From: Actinacidiphila alni
GTDB taxonomy: Bacteria; Actinomycetota; Actinomycetes; Streptomycetales; Streptomycetaceae
Direction of reading: 5' to 3'
DNA length: 64,000 nucleotides
Assembly: GCF_900112845.1 (NCBI RefSeq)
Contig: NZ_FONG01000018.1
Location: forward strand, 1 to 64,000
Of this stretch, positions 32,514-38,662 are shown in pieces. Every line of letters begins with the position of its first letter. Within the stretch, counting starts at the first letter, position 1. Made by a program: the position numbers and the translations under genes. The notes below the pieces were generated by a model, which was not told where the DNA came from, made no database searches, and was given only the letters and a program-made list of their open reading frames with translations.

Positions 32514-32957
32514 TCACCGCCAGACGCTGCACGGCCACGACTTGTACGACCGGCACGACGGCCCGTACAGATAGGTTTTGGCCACCCAGCCCGTAGCGCC
32601 CGCCCGCGACCCGCCGCCGCTGCGACGAGTCAGCCGCACATGCATCCACGGCCCCTTGGCTCCGAGCACCTGCACCCGGTCACCCCGGTACAGCAACCCA
32701 CGAACCGTGCCGTAGTAACTGGCGCGCGTCCTGAACCGCAGCCCGTTCACGCGCACCGACGAGTTCTGCGTCCGCGCGTACGACTGCTGGGCCGGTGCTC
32801 GCGCCACATGCGTCACGGCCGCAGGTATCGGCCCGCTCGTCATCTCCTCCGGGCTGGCCGCCGATGCCGACGTGGCACTCATGCCCAGGAGTGCGGTCAC
32901 CGCGAGCAGCGCCGCGGCCAAGCCTGCGCGAAGCCGGGTACGAACAATCTTCTCCAT
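32514..32957 (-). CDS. Secreted bacterial SH3-domain protein under element control
   Basis: This 147-residue protein has a basic N-terminus and hydrophobic core (LRAGLAAALLAVTALLGMSA) ending in an AxA signal cleavage context near residue 33. A bacterial SH3 domain follows (SSVRVNGLRFRTRASYYGTV, RGLLYRGDRVQVLGAKGPWM, HVRLT, ATGWVAKTYLYG) and a cysteine pair near the C-terminus. SH3b domains bind cell-wall peptides. Its promoter is flanked by two GntR operator copies identical in type to those before the transfer genes, so it is probably co-regulated with conjugation and might act in wall contact or entry exclusion. ATG 32957 is chosen over upstream ATG 33029. Confidence 0.75.
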   Translation of the reverse strand: MEKIVRTRLRAGLAAALLAVTALLGMSATSASAASPEEMTSGPIPAAVTHVARAPAQQSYARTQNSSVRVNGLRFRTRASYYGTVRGLLYRGDRVQVLGAKGPWMHVRLTRRSGGGSRAGATGWVAKTYLYGPSCRSYKSWPCSVWR

Positions 32958-33004
32958 GAGGACTCCTCCCGCTGATCCGAGACGAGCAACGGCAAGGCAC
33001 CGCC

Positions 33005-33072
33005 ACTTGTCCTGACAACTAGCGAGCATGAGCGGACGAGGAGTACCCGGTCAACTACTTATCCTGATAAGT
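33005..33072 (-). promoter_or_regulatory. SH3-gene promoter flanked by GntR operator copies 3 and 4
   Basis: ACTTGTCCTGACAACT (33005-33020) and the perfect palindrome ACTTATCCTGATAAGT (33057-33072) flank a minus-strand promoter with TTGACC (33054-33049) and CATGCT (33030-33025). The motif matches the operators at 26313 and 26364. Confidence 0.65.
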
Positions 33073-33150
33073 ATGGTGTCCAGGGATAACGGAAAGCTCC
33101 GCCCGGACGGTCCCGGGCGGAGCTGCTGGCACCTGTGCGTCCCCGCCCGG

Positions 33151-33252
33151 CTAGGGGCGCATGTATCGGTAGGGATCACTGACGATTGCGAGAGGAGCGA
33201 TAAGCGCGATCCAGAGCAACACGATCGCGAGGCTGAGGAGCATCTGCCTCAC
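33151..33252 (-). CDS. 33-residue single-pass membrane peptide
   Basis: A small ORF from GTG 33252 reads VRQMLLSLAIVLLWIALI, then APLAIVSDPYRYMRP, a single hydrophobic helix with a short polar tail. The GTG overlaps the upstream gene's TGA in a GTGA, so it is translationally coupled. Function unknown; many toxins, holin-like and spread peptides look like this. Confidence 0.5.
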   Translation of the reverse strand: MRQMLLSLAIVLLWIALIAPLAIVSDPYRYMRP

Positions 33253-33797
33253 GATGCACCGCCGTCCGCCGTTCGGCTCGCATGCCAGGCGCCCCACTCA
33301 GCGCGGGCTTCAACGAGTCGAGGTCGGACCTCCTGGTCAAAATAGTCGGCCTGGGAACGCAGTTGAGCAGCGAACTCGGCAAGCCCGGTCGGGCTGAGCC
33401 CTCGGATCCAGTAATCGTCGATGATCCAGACGTTGGCCACGGGGATGCGCTCATCGGGGTTCTCCGCGTAGGGCGTCCAGTCGATACTGCCGCTGAATAC
33501 TGCGGACTCCTCGACCGGGTTCCGCCCGTGGGTGACGCACGTCATCTTTCCGCTGAAGTGGGCCTGGTGGCACATGTCTTCCAGGTGGCCGACCAGTCGT
33601 TCCAGAGGTATGCCGGACGCACTCGGGTCGTCTTCGGCCCATGCCGGCAGATATCCCGTAGCCGCGTAGCCGCTCGTACTGGCAATCGTCCACGTTCTGT
33701 CGCAGTTCGTCGGGACCGGATCGATAACGAGCGGCGTGTTTGGACGATGAGGCCGAGCCGGTTCGGAGGGCTGGATCGGCTCGATTGCCGCCGTCAC
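33249..33797 (-). CDS. Hypothetical protein, DUF6907-like
   Basis: This 182-residue protein has a Pro-rich N-terminus and a conserved-looking body: HLEDMCHQAHFSGKMTCVTH, SAVFSGSIDWTPYAENPDE, VANVWIIDDYWIRGLSPTGL, AEFAAQLRSQADYFDQEVRP. It recalls small Streptomyces accessory-region proteins (DUF6907 type), known only as hypotheticals. It is the middle gene of a three-gene leftward unit with four-base overlaps on both sides. The role is unknown; location suggests adaptation or regulation within the element. Confidence 0.6.
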   Translation of the reverse strand: MTAAIEPIQPSEPARPHRPNTPLVIDPVPTNCDRTWTIASTSGYAATGYLPAWAEDDPSASGIPLERLVGHLEDMCHQAHFSGKMTCVTHGRNPVEESAVFSGSIDWTPYAENPDERIPVANVWIIDDYWIRGLSPTGLAEFAAQLRSQADYFDQEVRPRLVEARAEWGAWHASRTADGGAS

Positions 33798-34264
33798 CGG
33801 ACGAACTCGCGGTCAATCGCGACTCGCGCGGCGATTGCCGACGCGTCGTCGTCCGCGCGAGGAAGTCGATCGCCCCGACTCTCTGCGACGCGGAGGGCGT
33901 CACGCAGCGCTTGGCACAAGGAGTTGATCAGGTTGCGGAGTTCAGTCTCCGAGGTGACAGTCTGTGCTAAGACCTTGCTCACGTGGTCGAGGAGGTCTTC
34001 GCCCAATCCGATCTGTACCGCCTCCATGTTGTCCGCCATGCGCGACATGAAGGAGTTCTGGTCGTTGGTGCTGAGATAGCAGGGCTTACCTTCCGGCCCC
34101 TGCCATGGCAGCAACCGCAGGCCCGAGGTGGGCTCGTCCTGGTCGCGTGCCGCACTCTCGCCGGCACCTCCCGTGTCCAGCCTTTGTCGTAACGCTCGTC
34201 CGAGTCGGAGAGCTTTGGGTCGTTGCACGGCTAGCTTCACGCGCATACGTGGTGGAAACTTCAT
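33794..34264 (-). CDS. Hypothetical protein, first gene of a GntR-controlled unit
   Basis: This protein of about 156 residues begins MKFPPRMRVKLAVQRPKALR. A central region (GLRLLPWQGPEGKPCYLSTN) and helical C-terminal half (MADNMEAVQIGLGEDLLDHV, TELRNLINSLCQALRDALRV) are visible. ATG 34264 or 34270. It is divergent from the second GntR regulator with three copies of a CTGGCTTAAGCCAG-type palindrome between them. No family recognised. Confidence 0.6.
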   Translation of the reverse strand: MKFPPRMRVKLAVQRPKALRLGRALRQRLDTGGAGESAARDQDEPTSGLRLLPWQGPEGKPCYLSTNDQNSFMSRMADNMEAVQIGLGEDLLDHVSKVLAQTVTSETELRNLINSLCQALRDALRVAESRGDRLPRADDDASAIAARVAIDREFVR

Positions 34265-34323
34265 GACCACTCCCTCAAGGGGGCGTCGGGGGCGGCGACT
34301 TGCTTGGCGGTAGGGCGCCGCCT

Positions 34324-34407
34324 CTGGCTTGAGCCACTTGCTGGCTTAAGCCAGTTGAGCACGCGCGCTTCCACCGCGTCAAGCAACTGGCTTAAGCCAG
34401 TTATGCT
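34324..34407. promoter_or_regulatory. Three GntR-type palindromes and a leaderless promoter
   Basis: CTGGCTTGAGCCA (34324-34336, imperfect), CTGGCTTAAGCCAG (34341-34354) and the perfect 18-mer AACTGGCTTAAGCCAGTT (34385-34402) lie between divergent genes. TATGCT (34402-34407) ends six bases before ATG 34414, which suggests leaderless transcription of the GntR gene with the operator overlapping its core promoter. Confidence 0.65.
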
Positions 34408-34413
34408 CGTTCC

Positions 34414-35187
34414 ATGACCCGGTCCGAGGCCTTCTCTCAACAGCCCGCCAGCAGGCGTATCGCCCAGGCGCTCCGTACAGCGATCGAACGCGGCGAGCTG
34501 TCCGCCGGAGCCAAACTCCCATCGGAACGCGCTCTCGCAGAGGAGTACGGAGCGGCGCGGAACACCGCACGCGAGGCCATCCGGTTGTTGGCGGAACAAG
34601 GACTCGTCACTGCCAAGCACGGCCGTGGGGTCTTCGTACGGGAGCCGCAGCGGCTTTTCCGTTTCGGAAGCGACCGCTACTCCCTCAAGAACCGGGAGAC
34701 CGGTCTCACGCCGTTTCGGCTGGAGGCCAAGCGGCAGGGGAAGACCGCGCGAATCGACGTGCTGGGCATTACGCGCGAAGTTCCGTCGCCCGACATAGCC
34801 GAACGCCTCAAGATCCGCGACGATCAGGAGACCGTCGTTCACCGGAAGAACCACTACTTCGCGGACGACGAGCCGGTGCAGATCGTCTCCACTTATCTGC
34901 GGTGGGACGAGGCTCAAGGGACCCTGCTCATGCAGCCCAAGGCTGGCCCGCACGGTATCTACGGCCGCTTGGAAGAACTGGGCCATGTCATGACCCGGGT
35001 GCGAGACGAGATCAGCGCCCGCATGCCGACGCCCGAGGAGGCCAGGCTGCTGGGCCTTCCGCCCGGCGTACCGGTGCTCGAAGTGCTCCACACCAGCCTC
35101 GACCAGGACCTGGAGCCTTTCGAGGTCTCCCGATACGTCCATCGCGCTGACCGAACCGGCCTTCTCTACGAACTGCCCGTCGAGTAG
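34414..35187 (+). CDS. GntR-family regulator (HutC/UTRA type)
   Basis: This 257-residue protein has an N-terminal winged helix (IAQALRTAIERGELSAGAKL, PSERALAEEYGAARNTAREA, IRLLAEQGLVTAKHGRGVFV) and a UTRA ligand domain (REVPSPDIAERLKIRDDQET, EEARLLGLPPGVPVLEVLHT, SRYVHRADRTGLLYELPV). It probably binds the AAGCCAG palindromes upstream and controls itself and the divergent unit ending at 33151. It is followed 25 bases later by a GNAT gene. It differs clearly from the first GntR protein in sequence and operator. Confidence 0.88.
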   Translation: MTRSEAFSQQPASRRIAQALRTAIERGELSAGAKLPSERALAEEYGAARNTAREAIRLLAEQGLVTAKHGRGVFVREPQRLFRFGSDRYSLKNRETGLTPFRLEAKRQGKTARIDVLGITREVPSPDIAERLKIRDDQETVVHRKNHYFADDEPVQIVSTYLRWDEAQGTLLMQPKAGPHGIYGRLEELGHVMTRVRDEISARMPTPEEARLLGLPPGVPVLEVLHTSLDQDLEPFEVSRYVHRADRTGLLYELPVE

Positions 35188-35212
35188 CCCCACCTCGCTC
35201 ATTGGAGACTGC

Positions 35213-35755
35213 ATGGCCACCTCAGTTGTCCGAGCCATCCAAGACGCCGACATCCCCGGAACCGCAGCGGCACTGATCGAGGTGCACGCGACCGACGGCT
35301 ACCCCGTCGAAGGGGTGGACCAGCCGGAGGAATGGATCACGCCGCCCACTGTGATCCAGGCTTGGGTGGCGGAGATCGATCACCGCATCGTGGGCCATGT
35401 GGCGATCATGAGGCCCCAGGGCGAGGACGCCGTGGCGCTCTGGCAGAAGCAGACGAACGGCGCCGGGACCGAGATCGCCGTTCTGGCGAGGCTCTTCGTG
35501 ATCCGCGAAGCTCGCGGTCACTCCGTGGGTGAAGAACTGATGCGTGCGGCCGCTGCTTACGCCCAACAGCGCGGCATGCGACTCGTACTCGACGTCATGA
35601 CCAAAGACACCGCCGCCATCCGTCTCTACGAGCGCCTTGGCTGGCGGCCGATCGGCAAAGCAATCCACCGGTACGGCGATGACCAGCAGATCAACGCAAT
35701 CTGCTACGTCTCGCCCGCCACGCCACCTGTGCCAGCCTCGGACCACAGGGCGTAG
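35213..35755 (+). CDS. GNAT-family N-acetyltransferase
   Basis: This 180-residue acetyltransferase shows VRAIQDADIPGTAAALIEVH, strands HRIVGHVAIMRPQGEDAVAL, the acetyl-CoA-binding pattern LARLFVIREARGHSVGEELM, and NTAAIRLYERLGW-like TKDTAAIRLYERLGWRPIGK. ATG 35213 lies downstream of the GntR gene, so the pair may be one unit. It may detoxify or modify a small amine; specificity unknown. It is the last gene before the right end of the element. Confidence 0.85.
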   Translation: MATSVVRAIQDADIPGTAAALIEVHATDGYPVEGVDQPEEWITPPTVIQAWVAEIDHRIVGHVAIMRPQGEDAVALWQKQTNGAGTEIAVLARLFVIREARGHSVGEELMRAAAAYAQQRGMRLVLDVMTKDTAAIRLYERLGWRPIGKAIHRYGDDQQINAICYVSPATPPVPASDHRA

Positions 35756-35991
35756 AAGCCTCGGGCGAGAGCACCCTGTGCCTCGGGGGCGCCTGAGCGG
35801 GGCTTTAGGCAGCCATCCTGGGGCGAGCCTCGAAGAGCAGGCCCCCACTTCGGGCTATTGCGGGCAGGTCCACAGCCTGCCCGAGTCGCGAGAGCTTACG
35901 GGGCCCTGCTCTCTCGCCCCATGCCGGCTCCCGCCCAAAGCCCCGCCCAACCGCCAGTCCGCCCGCGCGGCCCGTCGCATGCGCACCCCAA

Positions 35992-36026
35992 CTGACCAGG
36001 GAGAATGACTCATTTTCCCTGGTCAG
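35992..36026. repeat. Near-perfect 35-base palindrome beside attR
   Basis: CTGACCAGGGAGAATGA and TCATTTTCCCTGGTCAG are complementary at 16 of 17 positions with a single central base. It lies about 40 bases inside the right end of the element. It could be a terminator for the GNAT gene or a site used by the recombination machinery. Confidence 0.6.
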
Positions 36027-36064
36027 CGCCGCTCTCTGGCACTAAAATGGGAGTGTCTTTAGGC

Positions 36065-36091
36065 GAAGTCCCCCCGCGCCCCTACGGGGCA
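36065..36091. other. attR of the integrated element
   Basis: The element half GAAGTCCCCCC (36065-36075) meets the chromosomal half GCGCCCCTACGGGGCA (36076-36091). The shared core with attL is CCCCG. The element halves are perfect inverted complements of each other. Confidence 0.75.
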
Positions 36092-36142
36092 CGTACTCCC
36101 GCACGGTGCGGGACGGACGGGCTTGCCCTCCGCAGGAGGAGA

Positions 36143-37231
36143 TCAGGCGCCCAGGGGGTGCATCCAGTGGTAGGGGTCGGCGGCGCGGCCGGACTGGAGG
36201 GCGAGGAGGGCCTCGCGGAGGCGCATGGTGACGGGGCCCGGGGCCCCGTCGGCGACGGGCCAGGCGGCGCGGGTGGACTTGACGGACCCCACGGGAGTGA
36301 TCACCGCGGCGGTGCCGCAGGCGAACACCTCGGTGAGCGTGCCGTCGGCCGCACCCTGCTTCCAGTCGTCGACGGAAATACGCCCCTCCCCCACCTGGTA
36401 GCCCAGGTCCGCGGCGATGGTGAGCAGCGAGTCACGGGTGATGCCGGGCAGGAGCGAGCCGGACAGCTCGGGCGTGACGATGCGGTCGCCGTACACGAAG
36501 TACAGATTCATCCCGCCCATCTCCTCGATCCAGCGCCGCTCGATCGCGTCGAGCCAGACCACCTGGTCGCAGCCGTGCTCGATGGCCTGGGCCTGGGCGA
36601 CCAGGGACGCCGCGTAGTTGCCGCCGGCCTTGGCGGCGCCGGTGCCGCCGGGCGCGGCGCGCACGTACTCCTCGGACAGCCAGACCGAGACCGGCTGGAC
36701 GCCGCCGGAGAAGTAGGAGCCGGCCGGGGAGGCGATGACGAGGAAGAGGTACTCGTTGGCCGGGCGGACCCCGAGGCCGACCTCGGTGGCGATCATGAAG
36801 GGCCGCAGGTAGAGCGAGGCCTCGCCGGCGTCCGGCACCCACTCCTTGTCCTGCCGGACCAGCGCGTCGCACGCCTCGATGAAGGTCTCCACCGGCAGCT
36901 CGGGCATCGACAGCCGGCGGGCCGAGGACTGGAAGCGCCGCGCGTTGGCCTCGGGCCGGAAGGTCGCCACGCTGCCGTCGGGCTGCCGGTACGCCTTGAG
37001 GCCCTCGAAGATCGTCTGCGCGTAGTGCAGCGTCATGTTCGCCGGGTCGAGCGAGAGCGGCGCGTACGGCACGAGCTGGGCGTCGTGCCAGCCGCGGCCC
37101 TCGGTCCACTTGATGGTGACCATGTGGTCGGTGAAGTGCCGGCCGAAGCCGGGGTTCGCCAGGATCGCCTCCCGCTCGGCGGCGGCCAGCGGGTGGGCGG
37201 AGGGCTTCAGCTCGATCGTGGGTGTCGTCAT
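36143..37231 (-). CDS. ilvE: Branched-chain amino acid aminotransferase
   Basis: This 362-residue class IV PLP aminotransferase performs the last step of isoleucine, valine and leucine synthesis. Family features: TLHYAQTIFEGLKAYRQPDG, RFQSSARRLSMPELP, YLRPFMIATEVGLGV, the PLP lysine in GAAKAGGNYAASL, EEMGGMNLYFVYGDRIVTPE, GSLLPGITRDSLL and EVFACGTAAVITPV. ATG 37231 follows AAGGACAGGAAC and is preferred over a 22-codon GTG extension at 37297. It lies downstream of leuB on the same strand, but a terminator at 37354-37388 separates them. Confidence 0.95.
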   Translation of the reverse strand: MTTPTIELKPSAHPLAAAEREAILANPGFGRHFTDHMVTIKWTEGRGWHDAQLVPYAPLSLDPANMTLHYAQTIFEGLKAYRQPDGSVATFRPEANARRFQSSARRLSMPELPVETFIEACDALVRQDKEWVPDAGEASLYLRPFMIATEVGLGVRPANEYLFLVIASPAGSYFSGGVQPVSVWLSEEYVRAAPGGTGAAKAGGNYAASLVAQAQAIEHGCDQVVWLDAIERRWIEEMGGMNLYFVYGDRIVTPELSGSLLPGITRDSLLTIAADLGYQVGEGRISVDDWKQGAADGTLTEVFACGTAAVITPVGSVKSTRAAWPVADGAPGPVTMRLREALLALQSGRAADPYHWMHPLGA

Positions 37232-37353
37232 GTTCCTGTCCTTCTTCCGCTGTCGCTTCCGCGCGTCGCGCGGTCGTGCGCCGTCGTCGTCACTCACCGA
37301 GCGGCGGGATGCCGGGGACAGGTTGTAGGACGTCCAAGCATCCGGTCGCGCTG

Positions 37354-37388
37354 CGGCCCCACCGCCGATTATCGCAGCGGTGGGGCCG
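37354..37388 (-). terminator. Terminator after leuB
   Basis: CGGCCCCACCGC and its perfect 12-base complement enclose an 11-base loop. It lies between the leuB stop and ilvE. Confidence 0.75.
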
Positions 37389-37431
37389 GGGACCTACAGG
37401 TGGGGGAAAGCCCCCAGGTCGGGCCGCCGGG

Positions 37432-38475
37432 TCAGGCGGATACCCGGGCCGCCAGCGCGTCGCCGATCGCGACGGTGGTGCGGGCGGGGGCGCCGGCGCG
37501 CTCGGCCAGATCGGCCTGCACGGCGGCGTCGATACGGGCGGCCTCCGCCTCGTACCCGAGGTGCCGGAGGAGCAGGGCGACCGACAGCACGGTGGCGGTC
37601 GGGTCGGCCTTGGACTGGCCGGCGATGTCGGGCGCGGAGCCGTGCACCGGCTCGAACATCGACGGGAAGTCGCGGGTGGGGTTGATGTTGCCGCTGGCGG
37701 CGACGCCGATGCCGCCGGAGACGGCCGCGGCCAGGTCGGTGATGATGTCGCCGAAGAGGTTGTCGGTGACGATCACGTCGAACCGCTCGGGCTGCGTGAC
37801 CAGGAAGATCGTGGCCGCGTCGACGTGCAGGTAGTCGGTGGTCACCTCGGGGAACTCAGCGCCGACCTGCTCGAAGATCCGGGTCCACAGGTGGCCGGCG
37901 TGCACCAGCACGTTGTTCTTGTGCACCAGCGTGAGCTTCTTGCGCGGCCGGGCCTGGGCGCGCGCGTACGCGTCCCGCACGACCCGCTCGATGCCGAAGG
38001 CGGTGTTGAGGCTGACCTCGGTGGCGACTTCCTGCGGGGTGCCGGTCCTGATCGCGCCGCCGTTGCCGGTGTACGGGCCCTCGGTGCCCTCGCGGACCAC
38101 GACGAAGTCGATCTCGGGCGATCCGGCGAGCGGCGTGGCGACGCCGGGGAACAGCTTGCTCGGCCGCAGGTTCACATGGTGGTCGAAGGCGAAGCGGAGC
38201 TTGAGCAGGAAGCCGCGCTCCAGCACACCGGACGGCACCGACGGGTCGCCGATCGCGCCGAGCAGGATCGCGTCGTGCCCCTTGAGGCGGGCGAGGTCGT
38301 CGTCGGTGAGCGTCTGACCGGTCGCGTGGTAGCGCTTGGCGCCGAAGTCGAATTCCTCCGTCTCCAGCTTGACGTCCTGCGGAAGCACCGAGGCAAGGAC
38401 CTTCAGGCCCTCCGTCACGACTTCCTGGCCGATACCGTCACCGGGGATCACTGCGAGGCTGATGCTGCGAGACAT
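37432..38475 (-). CDS. leuB: 3-isopropylmalate dehydrogenase
   Basis: This 347-residue enzyme oxidatively decarboxylates 3-isopropylmalate in leucine synthesis, using NAD. It begins MSRSISLAVIPGDGIGQEVV, has VVREGTEGPYTGNGGAIRTG for substrate and cofactor contacts, LTLVHKNNVLVHAGHLWTRI (catalytic lysine), and DVIVTDNLFGDIITDLAAAV plus MFEPVHGSAPDIAGQSKADP, the metal-binding and cofactor region. ATG 38475 is the family start. The short actinobacterial form fits this length. A terminator follows, then ilvE. Confidence 0.95.
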   Translation of the reverse strand: MSRSISLAVIPGDGIGQEVVTEGLKVLASVLPQDVKLETEEFDFGAKRYHATGQTLTDDDLARLKGHDAILLGAIGDPSVPSGVLERGFLLKLRFAFDHHVNLRPSKLFPGVATPLAGSPEIDFVVVREGTEGPYTGNGGAIRTGTPQEVATEVSLNTAFGIERVVRDAYARAQARPRKKLTLVHKNNVLVHAGHLWTRIFEQVGAEFPEVTTDYLHVDAATIFLVTQPERFDVIVTDNLFGDIITDLAAAVSGGIGVAASGNINPTRDFPSMFEPVHGSAPDIAGQSKADPTATVLSVALLLRHLGYEAEAARIDAAVQADLAERAGAPARTTVAIGDALAARVSA

Positions 38476-38662
38476 GCGGTGCACCCTACTCCGCGTCCCA
38501 GCCATTGACATGGCGTGTCCGCATGCCGGACGAACGGGGTTTTCCGGCAGCCTGGGCGCCGGTCGAGCGCCGTACCGCGTTCACCGGCCGGTCGATCGAC
38601 GGACGTACGGCGGACCGGCGGCGGACGGGCTGCGGACGGACAACACTGCGAGATTGCCCGCC

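Larger units (their letters stand above)
20110..36075. mobile_element. Integrated AICE-type conjugative/replicative element with serine integrase
   Basis: About 16 kb are bounded by the two halves of a split chromosomal inverted repeat. The content fits an actinomycete integrative and conjugative element: serine integrase at the left end, probable recombination directionality factor, rolling-circle-type Rep, FtsK/TraB translocase, small Spd-like genes and a GntR (KorSA-type) repressor. Cargo comprises a low-G+C ABC-3C-like defence cassette, a secreted SH3 protein, hypothetical genes, a second GntR regulator and a GNAT gene. The rightmost bases before 36075 and the leftmost from 20110 join to a perfect 22-bp palindrome, as expected for a serine-integrase attP. 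Boundaries are uncertain by a few bases because CCCC and G occur at both junctions. Confidence 0.88.
35756..36142. other. Right end of the element and flanking chromosome, no gene
   Basis: No coding region is seen in this 387-base stretch. It holds the near-perfect palindrome at 35992-36026, the attR junction at 36065-36091 and the tail of the split chromosomal inverted repeat before ilvE. Confidence 0.65.

Noticed and set aside
20110..36075. Prophage rather than conjugative element
   Set aside because: No capsid, portal, terminase or tail genes; the FtsK/TraB translocase, Rep and KorSA-type regulator point to an AICE.
19981..36091. tRNA gene as the attachment site of the element
   Set aside because: No tRNA-like cloverleaf or TTCGA arm is seen at either end; the integrase is of the serine type and the split hairpin explains the junctions.
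36143..37297. GTG start adding 22 residues to ilvE
   Set aside because: The extra residues are highly charged and unlike the family; ATG 37231 has a ribosome-binding site.
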